Positions 39,955 to 48,846 of a stretch of 64,000 nucleotides of DNA are shown here, one piece after another. This DNA is from CAZEAN01 sp964510225 (lineage in GTDB: Bacteria; Planctomycetota; Planctomycetia; Isosphaerales; Isosphaeraceae): the NCBI GenBank assembly GCA_964510225.1, contig CAZEAN010000006.1:28585-92584 (forward strand), written 5' to 3'. The stretch's first letter is position 1, and each line of letters begins with the position of its first letter. The notes beneath the pieces are model-generated. The model saw only the letters and a program-made list of their open reading frames with translations, was not told where the DNA came from and did no database searches. The translations under genes were made by a program, and so were the position numbers.

Positions 39955-42483
39955 ATGGGCACTCGATTCGCTCTCGCACTTCTCACCACGTTTCTCGTCG
40001 GGTCGTCGTCGGCCCAAGAGGCGGAACCCCGACATCAGGAGGGATCCGCTCCCCAATATGCAGGTCCGATTGAAGACGGCTTCCGACTGCCCAACGGTTG
40101 GACGATCACCCCGGTCGGCAACCAGGTAATCCTCAACGATCTGGTTCTCGGTATTCAATCGGTTGCAGGTGGCTCACATGCGCTCGCGACCTCGAACGGC
40201 TACAACACCCACCAGATCTCGCTGATCGACCTGAACGACGGGTCCATCGTTGCTCAGGAGACCGTTCGTCAGAGCTGGTTCGGCCTGGCCGTCGACGAAC
40301 CTGCTGGGAAAATCTGGTGGTCGGGCGGCGGCAACGGTTTGGTCCACGCTTTTGAGCTTGATCCAGATCGGAAAACCTTAACCAAGGCCAATCCGATTGA
40401 GCCTGGCAAGGATCGGCTGACGGTTGAAGAGCGTCGAGACTCAGGCCGCTTCCGAAGTGGGATCACTCTCGGCCCCGACGGCAAGGCACTCTACTCACTT
40501 GACATCGACAACGGGAGCATCGACGTTATCGACCTCTCGGGTAACGCTCCCGAGCAAACCGCCGAAGTCGGGATCCGCCCGTATGATCTGGCATTTTCCA
40601 AGAGTGGGACCCGTCTCTACGTGTCCGACTGGGCTGATCGGACGGTCCATGAGCTTGATCCTGAGTCCCTCCGGGTGATCCGATCAATCAGCGTCGGCGA
40701 GCACCCGAACCAGATCGCCGTTCATCCAACTGATGATCGGATCTTTGTCGCTTGCGCTAGTAGCAATTGTGTCTCGGTGATCGATACTGCTCGCGGCTAT
40801 GTCACAGAGACAATCCACACCTCGCTCTTTCCGAGGTCGCCTGAAGGAAGTACGACCGATGCAGTCGCCGTCTCACCTGACGGTAAGACTCTCTTCGCTG
40901 CCAATGCGGACAACAATTGTGTTGCCGTCATCGACATCAGCAAACCGAGCGAGAGCCGAGTCAAAGGCTTTATTCCGACTGGTTGGTATCCGACCGCTGT
41001 CGCTGTATCAACTGATGGCTCTAAGCTGCTGGTCGGCGTCGGAAAGGGGAACCAAACCGAGGCCAACCCCTTTTACGAGGAAGGTGAGTCTCCCGAGGGT
41101 GAAGGTGGCCGTCGTCGGCCCTACCCTTACATCGGTACCACACTCTCTGGTGCCCTCTCGATCATCCCGATGCCAGATGACGAGAAACTCCAAGAATATA
41201 CTGAACAGGTCTACGAAAACTGTCCGTACTCCGACGAACTCCTGACGACCGCACCCTACGACCGTCCGACAGCGATTCCGACCAACGTCGGCGATCCCTC
41301 ACCGATCAAGCACGTCCTCTACATCATCAAAGAAAACCGGACCTACGATCAGGTTTTCGGCGATATCCCTGAGGGGAACGGTGACCCCTCGCTGGTGATG
41401 TTCGGTGAGGAGGTCACACCGAATCACCACAAGCTTGCACGAGAGTTCGTCCTACTGGATAACCTCTACTGCAACGGTCAGGTCTCCCGTGATGGTCACC
41501 CATGGTCGACCATGGCCTATAACACCGACTACATCTCCCGGGATTGGCTGCTGACTTACTCAGGTCGAGAAGGGGTTGACGATGATGAAGAAAGCGACCT
41601 CGCGACCGCACCTTCTGGCTATATCTGGGACCTCTGTGCTCGGAATGGTCTGACTTACCGGAGCTACCGCGAGTACACCACTCAGGTTACTGAGCCAGAC
41701 GGGACCCGACGGATGGAAGGCCGCGTCCCTGGCCTCGTCGGCCACGTTCATCCGACCTTCGGGCTCCGCGATGGCTCCGGCCGTCCTCGGGACTTCAAGA
41801 ACGCCGAGATCTTCATCGAGGAGTTCCGCGAGTTTGAGAAGAATGACAACCTCCCTCAATTTATGGTGATGTCTCTTGGTGAGGATCATACTGATGGGAC
41901 TCGCCCTGGCGCTTTCACTCCTCAAGCCTGCGTTGCGAGCAACGATCTTGGGCTCGGCAGAATTGTCGAGGTGATCTCACACTCTAAATACTGGCCCGAG
42001 ACGGCGATCTTTGTGATCCAGGACGACGCCCAGAACGGACCTGACCACGTCGACGCCCACCGGACTGTCGGCCTCGTCATTAGTCCCTACACCAAGCGGA
42101 AGGCACTCGTCAGCACGCAGTACACGACCTCCAGCATGCTCCGGACAATCGAGCTGATCCTCGGCCTCCCGCCGATGAGCCAGTATGACGCGGCAGCGAA
42201 TCCGATGTTCGACTGCTTCAATGCTGAGGCCGACCTGACTCCTTACGACCACGAAGAGGCTCGGATCGATCTCTTCGCAACTAACTCCCCCCTGGCCTAC
42301 GGCGCTGATCGGTCGTTGAAGATGGACTTTAGCGATTACGACCGTATCAACGACTTCGAACTCAACGAGATTCTCTGGCGTGCGATCAAGGGTTCTGACG
42401 CACCACTACCACCGGCTGTCCGCCGTGCGATTGCGTTCCGACCCTCGATGGCCAAGGGAGTTGAGCCTGACGACTCAGAGTAA
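39955..42483 (+). CDS. YncE-like beta-propeller / phosphoesterase fusion, exported
   Basis: 842 aa from ATG 39955, preceded by GGAG and opening with a signal peptide (MGTRFALALLTTFLVGSSSAQ). The frame extends to a TTG at 39871 but that start is implausible. The N-terminal half is a seven-bladed YVTN/YncE-like propeller (GIRPYDLAFSKSGTRLYVSD, HPNQIAVHPTDDRIFVA, AVSPDGKTLFAANADNN). The C-terminal half is a phosphoesterase/alkaline-phosphatase-superfamily domain beginning HVLYIIKENRTYDQVFGD, with NHHKLAREFVLLDN, a CNGQVSRDGH segment, GEDHTDG and DDAQNGPDHVDAHR carrying likely metal ligands. This fusion is common in planctomycetes. It presumably acts in the periplasm on a phosphodiester or phosphomonoester; the substrate is unknown. 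A strong hairpin ends the gene. Confidence 0.9.
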   Translation: MGTRFALALLTTFLVGSSSAQEAEPRHQEGSAPQYAGPIEDGFRLPNGWTITPVGNQVILNDLVLGIQSVAGGSHALATSNGYNTHQISLIDLNDGSIVAQETVRQSWFGLAVDEPAGKIWWSGGGNGLVHAFELDPDRKTLTKANPIEPGKDRLTVEERRDSGRFRSGITLGPDGKALYSLDIDNGSIDVIDLSGNAPEQTAEVGIRPYDLAFSKSGTRLYVSDWADRTVHELDPESLRVIRSISVGEHPNQIAVHPTDDRIFVACASSNCVSVIDTARGYVTETIHTSLFPRSPEGSTTDAVAVSPDGKTLFAANADNNCVAVIDISKPSESRVKGFIPTGWYPTAVAVSTDGSKLLVGVGKGNQTEANPFYEEGESPEGEGGRRRPYPYIGTTLSGALSIIPMPDDEKLQEYTEQVYENCPYSDELLTTAPYDRPTAIPTNVGDPSPIKHVLYIIKENRTYDQVFGDIPEGNGDPSLVMFGEEVTPNHHKLAREFVLLDNLYCNGQVSRDGHPWSTMAYNTDYISRDWLLTYSGREGVDDDEESDLATAPSGYIWDLCARNGLTYRSYREYTTQVTEPDGTRRMEGRVPGLVGHVHPTFGLRDGSGRPRDFKNAEIFIEEFREFEKNDNLPQFMVMSLGEDHTDGTRPGAFTPQACVASNDLGLGRIVEVISHSKYWPETAIFVIQDDAQNGPDHVDAHRTVGLVISPYTKRKALVSTQYTTSSMLRTIELILGLPPMSQYDAAANPMFDCFNAEADLTPYDHEEARIDLFATNSPLAYGADRSLKMDFSDYDRINDFELNEILWRAIKGSDAPLPPAVRRAIAFRPSMAKGVEPDDSE

Positions 42484-42501
42484 TTGACGCCCCTCTTCCA
42501 T

Positions 42502-42534
42502 CCCATCCTTGGCGGCCCCAACGCCGGGGATGGG
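42502..42534 (+). terminator. Terminator hairpin after the phosphoesterase gene
   Basis: CCCATCCTTGGCG pairs with CGCCGGGGATGGG (two G-T pairs) around a 7-base loop, about 20 bases after the stop codon. Followed by CATTATCTT. Confidence 0.65.
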
Positions 42535-42575
42535 CATTATCTTCGGTTCCCTCTCACTTGCTTGTCGGAGCTTCC

Positions 42576-43052
42576 ATGATGAATCTATTCCGAACTCTCG
42601 CTCGACGACTCATTCTTTTGCTCGCAATCGTCTCTGTACCCTACTCCTGTCTGGCGTCCGACATCGATGCTTCCGTTGAGCAACCGACCGGTGATCTCGG
42701 TCGAATCCAGGGAACCTGGAATTGCACGATCTTCGATACGCTCCCGGTAACCCTCGTCATCAAAGAGGATCGTGGGACGCTCCAAGTCGAATTCCCTGGC
42801 GGTGAACTTGTTACCTACAAGGGAAAGGTGGTCCTCAACGGATCAACCGAGCCCAAGCAGCTCGACTTCGTTGACTACCGAGGACCTGATGGTGAGGAAA
42901 TGCCCGACAACCTCGGGATCTACCGTTTTGAAGAGGATCGGTTTATCCTCTGCAACCGGACCCGTGACTATACCCGACCTGAACGCTTTACCCTTGGCAA
43001 CAACGGCTATCCATTACTCCAAGTCTATACTCGAGCCAAACGAGAAAACTAG
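42576..43052 (+). CDS. Secreted TIGR03067-like protein
   Basis: 158 aa from ATG 42576 (CGGAG five bases upstream; the next codon is also ATG). A signal peptide covers about residues 1-29 (LARRLILLLAIVSVPYSCLAS). The mature part has IQGTWNCTIFDTLPVTLVIKE, then beta-rich sequence and KREN at the end. The LQGTW-type opening and the length match TIGR03067-type planctomycete proteins, a lipocalin-like group of unknown function. It is probably transcribed alone, since a terminator hairpin precedes it. Confidence 0.7.
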   Translation: MMNLFRTLARRLILLLAIVSVPYSCLASDIDASVEQPTGDLGRIQGTWNCTIFDTLPVTLVIKEDRGTLQVEFPGGELVTYKGKVVLNGSTEPKQLDFVDYRGPDGEEMPDNLGIYRFEEDRFILCNRTRDYTRPERFTLGNNGYPLLQVYTRAKREN

Positions 43053-43294
43053 ATCGGAAGACGTGTTTGTGACGGCTCTCCCAATACACCTCGTAAACCA
43101 GTCAAGTTCAAGCTCGATCGCGTCGGGTTAGCTCGATTTTCTTCTTGGAAGCCTTTCGCACGCTCCCCGAGGAATTGCACTTTACTGAGGCGTTGTCTTG
43201 GTTCTTCTTCGGAGGTTCAGGCTCCTCCTCTGATTCATCGAGGTGTTCTTATTCGATCCTGAGGCATCCTACGACCAAGATCAACCAGACAAGG

Positions 43295-43594
43295 TCACGG
43301 ACCAGAATCGATCGCTGCTTCGGCGTCGTCTGGTCGCTCCTGATTCAAATTCGTGTTTGTTTGGGGTCTGTTGGCGTTCCTGGATGATTCTCGTCGGAAT
43401 GCTTCCTCAGAGGCAGCTTTGGCAAGTCGAATCTGAATTTCGATGTCCCGTTGACGCTCTTCCGCTTCTCTTCGGTGTCGGGCAAACCCCGTAAGATAGC
43501 CCAAAGCTACGGCGATGATGATCACGAGGTAGATCAGGTCACGGACCCGCCACCCCTTGCGCTTCCTCGGAGTCGTCTCCTTGGTGTTGTGCAT
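43295..43594 (-). CDS. Small single-pass membrane protein
   Basis: 99 aa. ATG 43594 has GGAG nine bases upstream. A basic N-terminus (KETTPRKRKGWRVRD) precedes one membrane helix (LIYLVIIIAVALGYLTGF, about residues 20-37) and a charged helix likely to form a coiled coil (RHRREAEERQRDIEIQIRLA). The tail is Asn/Asp-rich. By the positive-inside rule the N-terminus should be cytosolic. I do not recognise the family. Confidence 0.6.
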   Translation of the reverse strand: MHNTKETTPRKRKGWRVRDLIYLVIIIAVALGYLTGFARHRREAEERQRDIEIQIRLAKAASEEAFRRESSRNANRPQTNTNLNQERPDDAEAAIDSGP

Positions 43595-43836
43595 AGTGTT
43601 AGCTCCACTGCTTGCTAATCCAGGTTGCTCTGCCTCTGACGATCCCCCTTTGAATCGATCGACCCAAAGGTTTCAGAGGGATGCCATTGATAAAGTTACA
43701 AAACTCAAACTGGTTAAGCGATTTTCCGAGTTATTCACATCGTTGTTAAAACATCAAAGTCGATCATCTTGATTGTTGATTGAATCATACCGTCGTTGCA
43801 ATCGATCTCAGCTATCCCGTTAAGATACAGATTAGA

Positions 43837-44295
43837 TCAATTGTCAGAATCATGCTCGTTGTTGCGGTTTGATTTGCGTTCGCTGGAATCGTAGAGGACC
43901 ATCGAGCCCACAAGGGGTCGGAGGAGATCGTTCACGACTTCAGAGCGATCTTTGCCGACATGGATCGCATAGAGCCAGAGCTTTTTGTCGACCTCCTCTT
44001 CAATCGCGAACATCCGTTGAACGCGTTTGAGTTTGGCCCCCCTACCCCGTCCTCGCGACTTGGTCGAGCCATTGGATTTTGTTGAGGCAGACGGCGTATT
44101 GGATTGAGTGTTGGAACCGGAACCGTTGGACGCCTGTTGGGTTTCAGGTTCGATTGGAGCCTCATCGCTCCGGGAATCGGTATTCGATTCGGCGGCTGCG
44201 ATCCGACGCTCGAATTCGGCTTCGGTCATCGAAGGCCGGACGAGCCCGGTCCTGCTCTCGGGACCAGGGATGCCGCCACGTTTTGTCCCGCTCAT
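43837..44295 (-). CDS. Ribbon-helix-helix partition partner (ParB/CopG-like)
   Basis: 152 aa. The N-terminal half is low complexity (SNGSGSNTQSN, KSRGRGRGAK). The C-terminal core VQRMFAIEEEVDKKLWLYAI followed by GKDRSEVVNDLLRPLV has the beta-alpha-alpha pattern of ribbon-helix-helix DNA-binding proteins. It follows parA by 118 bp in the same direction, the arrangement of type Ib partition loci where a small RHH protein binds the centromere and represses the operon. The long flexible N-terminus could hold the arginine finger that stimulates ParA. Function is inferred from position and fold. Confidence 0.7.
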   Translation of the reverse strand: MSGTKRGGIPGPESRTGLVRPSMTEAEFERRIAAAESNTDSRSDEAPIEPETQQASNGSGSNTQSNTPSASTKSNGSTKSRGRGRGAKLKRVQRMFAIEEEVDKKLWLYAIHVGKDRSEVVNDLLRPLVGSMVLYDSSERKSNRNNEHDSDN

Positions 44296-44413
44296 ACAGT
44301 CAGACTCCCTTCGACGATCCTTTCGGAGCTTGACAAGGACCGACGATCAGCCGCCCTCGCCCGACGGCTGACCATCGGACCCCATCGCCCTCGAACGAAC
44401 CACCAGTGAATCC

Positions 44414-45328
44414 TCAAGCAGCAGTCCCCGTTGTATCTGCTCCGTCCACCGGACCATCGTTGGTCTCCTCCTGCGATGGTCCCCTAGCTCGACTCAACCC
44501 CTCCTTCTGAACCCCGCGTGCCAGAAAGGCTTCGGCCGCCATCCGATACGACTCGGTGGCGGGGCTGTACGGGTCGTAATAGACCATCGGGACTCCCCTC
44601 GCGTAAGCTTCGCGGAACCGGACCGAACGCGGGACCGCCCGATCAAAGACGAGGTCACCGAAGTAGCTCCGGACCTCTGCTTCGATCTGTCGGGCGACGA
44701 GGGTCCGATCGACCCGAGTCACCAAAACACCGGCGATCTCGAGTGGTCCGGCATCAGTAAATTCTTGCCGGAGGTTCCCGATCTCTCGGATCAGATCTTC
44801 AAGGGCCCGGACCCCCGCGAGCGCTGCAACGCAAGGATCGATCGGGATCAAGACCTCTCCGACCGCGTAAAGGATCGCCACGTTCAACGGGGTGATCACC
44901 GGGCTGGTATCGATGATCACGAGGTCGTGGTCGACGACTCGCCGCAAGACCCGACGGATCCGGAACTCGCGGCCTTGGCCGAGTCCTTGACTCCCTCCCA
45001 TCTGGTCAGAGCATTCACCGAGCCGATTCCCTGGAGCGATCAGATCGAGTCCTTCAATCCCGGTCGATTGCGCGACGTCCCTGATCTCAAGATTATCGAG
45101 CAAGAGGTCGGCGAGCCCGACTTCGGGGATCCCCCTCGGAAAGAACCCGAGGGTCGCATTTCCCGAAGGATCGGCATCGATCAAGGCGACCCGTCGCTCG
45201 GTGTCGGCCAACGCGGCGGCAAGGTTGATTGCCGTCGTGCTCTTACCGACTCCACCTTTGGCGTTCGTGATCGCGACGCTCCGCAATGCTCCGGCCTCCA
45301 CTGACGGCCCCCTACGCTGTTGCCTCAC
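44414..45328 (-). CDS. parA: ParA-family partition ATPase
   Basis: 304 aa. AITNAKGGVGKSTTAINLA at about 19-37 holds the deviant Walker A box (KGGVGKST, signature Lys); ALIDADPSGNATLGF is the A' motif; LVIIDTSPVI is Walker B. It lacks an N-terminal helix-turn-helix, so it is the short ParA type paired with a small DNA-binding partner. It uses ATP to position plasmid copies over the nucleoid. The next gene is a ribbon-helix-helix protein and the upstream side is a repeat-rich region, the expected site of the centromere and autorepression operator. A ParA here, together with the distant RepA gene, argues for a plasmid. Confidence 0.88.
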   Translation of the reverse strand: MRQQRRGPSVEAGALRSVAITNAKGGVGKSTTAINLAAALADTERRVALIDADPSGNATLGFFPRGIPEVGLADLLLDNLEIRDVAQSTGIEGLDLIAPGNRLGECSDQMGGSQGLGQGREFRIRRVLRRVVDHDLVIIDTSPVITPLNVAILYAVGEVLIPIDPCVAALAGVRALEDLIREIGNLRQEFTDAGPLEIAGVLVTRVDRTLVARQIEAEVRSYFGDLVFDRAVPRSVRFREAYARGVPMVYYDPYSPATESYRMAAEAFLARGVQKEGLSRARGPSQEETNDGPVDGADTTGTAA

Positions 45329-45915
45329 TCATCAAATTCGAGTGGGCCAACAGGCTCTGAGAACCGGGCATCGACATTAAGTTAAGTAGCAGAAATGACT
45401 CACGGCAGCACCTTGATCCCTGGCGATCAAGAACAGTTGCTTCCATGACTAATCAATCTACTGCTTTTGATTCCAAAAACTTGGATTCTTGGAACCCTTT
45501 AGTCTTGATATCGATTACTATCGGCTCCTGGGTCGGTTGAACTCCAACCTTCCCTGTTAGCCATCTCCGTTGATCTCAAGGTTCATTGAAACCTTAGATT
45601 CCTGGGTAATTTAAAGAGCAAGGAACTAAGTTTAACAAGCTTTCAAGAAGCGCAAGGTAAATCTAAAAACTCTAAAACCTTGCTCCCTTGAATTATTCGT
45701 GATCAAGGTTTCAAGATCTATAAAGTGTTCCCGGCAACAAGTTCTTGAAAGAACCTAGAACACAAAGGTGACTTGAAACCTCGAGACGTTGGCTGTCTTG
45801 TCTTCAAGTTGAACTTGGCTAATTGATTGTTAAACCGACAAGGAATGCGCTTGACCTTGAAATCGAGGCGTTGGTTTAACCAAGCGCACTACATTATCGT
45901 GATAACATTGTACTC

Positions 45916-45941
45916 TAAGCAGCTTGAAACCAAGCTGCTTA
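45916..45941. repeat. Perfect 11-bp-arm palindrome in candidate parS
   Basis: TAAGCAGCTTG and CAAGCTGCTTA flank AAAC. The centre contains the 12-mer CTTGAAACCAAG that recurs elsewhere in this region. Confidence 0.7.
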
Positions 45942-46286
45942 TGCTACCTTCTGTTCAATGAAATCATGATTGAAAAGCTAACAAGGTTTTAACGCTAGCA
46001 ATGTTTCATGGATTACAAGAGGGATCTAAGACCAAGTAAACTTGGTAACTTGGCTCCTCGTAATCGATTTTACAACGCAACCAGTGAGCCGATAAATATT
46101 GTTTAACTTGGTTGCCATGTTTCAAAGGTTTATCGGTCTACTTGCTAGTACCATAGCCAATTTTTCTTTGTAGCAAGTTTGTTGCAGCGTCTTGAATCGC
46201 TTGGTTTCAAGGTAACTTAAAACAACGATAGCTTAGTTGCATTGTGATCATTGGTTTCTTGGTTTCAAGAATTGCAAGTGGCCAAT

Positions 46287-46306
46287 AAACCAAGGTGCCT
46301 TGGTTT
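46287..46306. repeat. Perfect 9-bp-arm palindrome in candidate parS
   Basis: AAACCAAGG and CCTTGGTTT around TG. It overlaps a near copy of the CTTGGTTTCAAG repeat. Confidence 0.7.
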
Positions 46307-46575
46307 CAATCGCGCAGAGTAATTGCAGTTAACAAGCTTTTGTGTTGATCATGGGATCAAGCCAAATTGCTCCCTTGATCATGGAAAGGCACGTAAGTAG
46401 CGGAGTGTTGTTAACTTGGTACCGAGCAGTTGAAAGGATCAAGGGACCATTGATGAAGATCTGTCGAGATGGTTCGGGGAGGCTCGAACCTTGATCGACG
46501 CTATGGAAGAATGGAGCAGGGCGGTTATCGAGGAGTTCAGGGGCAATCTTCAGCGCAAAGTTCGAGGGGAAATGG

Positions 46576-47634
46576 ATGGCGGAGGAGTTGACCGTCTGTC
46601 TGCTGACGAGGAACGAAGAGCGGAACCTCGATCGGGTCTTGCGGTCGGTCCAGGGGATCGCCGGAGAGGTCGTTGTCGCGGAGTCGGGCTCGACGGATCG
46701 GACCGTCGCGATTGCCGAAGGTTACGGTGCTCGGGTCATTCCGTTTCAGTGGAATGATGACTTCGGGGAGGGCCGCAACATCGCGCTCGATCACGCCAAA
46801 GGGGACTGGATCCTCTGGCTGAACCCGGACGAAGAACTCCCGAGCCATTCTCAGGAACGGATCGATGACTTGATCCAATCTGCCGGCGATGCCTTTGGCT
46901 TCATCGCCTTGATCCGACGATTCAACCAGGCTGAACAACCGGAACGCCTTGCCTCACGGTCGATCGATCTCCGGCTCTTCCGTCGAGATCCCGCGATCCG
47001 CTACCGAGGACGGCTCCATCCGACCCTCGGTCCTGCTGAAGGAGAACCGACGCAAGGGCAGGGGGGTCGAGTCGTTCACTCCAACCTTGAGATCTATCAA
47101 CACGCTTATATGTCCAGACTGGACGACGGCAAGCTCCGCTGGGCGATCCGGATCATTGAGAAGGAACTCCAGGATCACCCCGGCCACCTCCCGACTTTAG
47201 TTGAATACGGCCGGAACCTCTTGCTCCTAGAGGATTCCCGAGGCCACGACGTGATGGCCGATGCAATCGACCGGATCGCTCCAGATCTTAACGCACCGAG
47301 GCCACCCGATCCTGCCGTCGCCCCGCTCCTTGAATATCTGTTGACCGTAGACGTGGAACAGTACCGAGGCTCGGTCAGCATCAACCAAGCCGCTGAAATC
47401 GCTCTCCGTTGGTTCTCAAAAACTCCACCAATTCTCTGGGCCTTGGCGCATTACTACGCAAAACAGCAACGCCCCGAAGCCTCGGTTCCGTTGCTTGAGC
47501 AACTCCTCAGGCTCGGCATCTCCGGTAATTATGACGTCACCTTCCCATTTGATCCCTCCATCCTCGGCCCCCGCGCCACCGAATTGCTGAACACGCTCAA
47601 ACGTTCCACCAACAGAACAGGGCAGAGTTCTTGA
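46576..47634 (+). CDS. Family 2 glycosyltransferase with C-terminal repeat-like helical domain
   Basis: 352 aa. The ribosome site GAGGGGAA lies before ATG 46576. The GT2 domain has LTVCLLTRNEERNLDRVL at 5-22, VVVAESGSTDRTVAIAEGYGA, a short FGEGRNIALDHAKGDWILWLNPDEEL segment in place of a classic DxD (NPDEE), and GRLHPTLG. The second half is helical and TPR-like (KLRWAIRIIEKELQDHPGHLPTLVEYGRNLL). This is the architecture of glycosyltransferases with TPR tails (SunS/WaaE-like group). Residues about 273-350 recur in a truncated form at 54154-54453. Acceptor unknown. Confidence 0.85.
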   Translation: MAEELTVCLLTRNEERNLDRVLRSVQGIAGEVVVAESGSTDRTVAIAEGYGARVIPFQWNDDFGEGRNIALDHAKGDWILWLNPDEELPSHSQERIDDLIQSAGDAFGFIALIRRFNQAEQPERLASRSIDLRLFRRDPAIRYRGRLHPTLGPAEGEPTQGQGGRVVHSNLEIYQHAYMSRLDDGKLRWAIRIIEKELQDHPGHLPTLVEYGRNLLLLEDSRGHDVMADAIDRIAPDLNAPRPPDPAVAPLLEYLLTVDVEQYRGSVSINQAAEIALRWFSKTPPILWALAHYYAKQQRPEASVPLLEQLLRLGISGNYDVTFPFDPSILGPRATELLNTLKRSTNRTGQSS

Positions 47635-47686
47635 ACTCTGAGTGATTGATCGCTGGACAACGTTCAATTCTCTGGAGATCACCTCA

Positions 47687-48250
47687 ATGAATCCGACACT
47701 CTCCGCGATGAACAATCGGGCACTTGCAGAGATTAAGACCGTCGTCGATCGAATCAGCAGCGAAACAATTGTTGGATGCGTCGACATGATCGTCCGCTCC
47801 CATCGGATCGCCGTCTTTGGCGTCGGCCGTGAGGGACTGATGATGAGGGCGTTCTGCATGCGCTTGTTCCACTTGGGACTCGATGCCCATGTGGTTGGTG
47901 ATATGACCACACCACCGCTGGGACCAGGCGACTTGCTTATCGTGAGTGCCGGTCCTGGACATTTCTCAACCGTCCAGGCGCTGATCGAAACATCGAAACG
48001 TGCTGGTGCGGAGACACTCTGTTTCACGGCGGAACCAAAAGGCCTCTGCCCGAACAGTGCTGATGCTCAATTGGTCCTGCCGGCGCAAACGATGGCACGC
48101 GACGAAGTCGCACCGACCTCGTCACTACCGATGGGGAGTCTCTACGAAGGGGTCCTCTTTCTCGTTGCCGAGTATCTCGTCCTGATGCTCCGCGATCGCC
48201 TCGAGATCACTTCGGAAGTGATGCGATCTCGCCACACCAATTTAGAGTAA
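47687..48250 (+). CDS. SIS-domain sugar isomerase, 6-phospho-3-hexuloisomerase-like
   Basis: 187 aa from ATG 47687 (CTGGAGATCACCTCA upstream); an earlier in-frame start at 47642 has no ribosome site. The SIS domain has IAVFGVGREGLMMRAFCMRLFHLGLDAHVVG, TTPPLGPGDLLIVSAGPG and AGAETLCFTAEP, which closely follow 6-phospho-3-hexuloisomerase (HxlB), which turns 3-hexulose 6-phosphate to fructose 6-phosphate in the ribulose monophosphate pathway. The partner synthase HxlA is not in the window, so another phosphosugar may be the substrate. It follows the glycosyltransferase by 52 bp, probably as an operon. Confidence 0.75.
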   Translation: MNPTLSAMNNRALAEIKTVVDRISSETIVGCVDMIVRSHRIAVFGVGREGLMMRAFCMRLFHLGLDAHVVGDMTTPPLGPGDLLIVSAGPGHFSTVQALIETSKRAGAETLCFTAEPKGLCPNSADAQLVLPAQTMARDEVAPTSSLPMGSLYEGVLFLVAEYLVLMLRDRLEITSEVMRSRHTNLE

Positions 48251-48317
48251 GGCTATCGATCGGGCTTAAGCGTCAAAGCCAACCACGCGGTTCACCAAGT
48301 ACGAGCAGATTGTGATC

Positions 48318-48749
48318 TCAGGGTTCTTCTGCAGCGCTGGGGAATACATTGTACTGGCGAGTCCCTAAAGTAACCCTAACCTGACTTGCGGACTTAATCG
48401 GAATAGTAATAACTTCTTGATCGACACTCTCTTCATCTGCTTGCAACTTAGAGAGATGCAATACCCCAGCCGCTTCGTCAAGATCCCAGCGTGCTTCGAT
48501 CCGGGATCGCGTCGAAGCGTCTCCGAGAAGAACTTCAATGAGATCGGACGGGATTGCCTGACCCTTGTTTTCTATCACCAGCGTCGGGCCTTGGAACCTC
48601 CACGAAATCGGCCTTCGAATATCGGTGAGTCGGGCACCTTACAGCCGTTGAGCCGTCACCAGGCTGTCACTTCCAGTCTGCATCACTGACGCCGAGGTCT
48701 GCTGACAACCGAAGAGCAAGACACAAGAAGAGACCACAATAAAAAACAT
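48318..48749 (-). pseudogene. Small lipoprotein gene with in-frame stop
   Basis: A frame starts at ATG 48749 with a lipoprotein signal (MFFIVVSSCVLLFGC, lipobox LFGC, Cys15) and runs to TAA at 48641-48639 after 36 codons. The same frame then stays open to the stop at 48318-48320, encoding RPISWRFQGPTLVIENKGQ, DLDEAAGVLHLS and beta-rich sequence that reads as normal protein. Without the stop it would be about 143 residues. Either the gene is broken, or the base call is wrong, or the downstream part is made alone from GTG 48578. It lies after the caspase-like gene in the same direction. Family unknown. Confidence 0.6.
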
Positions 48750-48846
48750 GTTTTTATTAAGAATATGTTCTTTTGTCGCGTTATTTATACAGTGTTTTTC
48801 TGTATATTCATTAGTCTGACATTCTCCAATTTTAGAAAAATTAGAA

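Larger units (their letters stand above)
45329..46490. repeat. AT-rich inverted/direct repeat region, candidate centromere
   Basis: About 1.15 kb with no gene, lower in GC than its neighbours and full of short repeats built from CTTGGTTTCAAG or its complement CTTGAAACCAAG. Exact copies lie at 45923-45934, 46200-46211 and 46258-46269; near copies at 45704-45715, 45772-45780 and 46299-46309. Palindromes are nested in it: 45871-45883 (TTGGTT/AACCAA), 45916-45941 (11-bp arms, AAAC loop) and 46287-46306 (9-bp arms). Position directly upstream of parA suggests parS and the operon operator; part could also be an origin. Confidence 0.6.

Noticed and set aside
44765..45304. 179-codon plus frame opposite parA
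   Set aside because: ParA on the minus strand has clear Walker motifs; this frame is its complement.
45329..46490. CRISPR array
   Set aside because: Repeats are short, unevenly spaced, in both orientations and without uniform spacers; no cas genes in the window.
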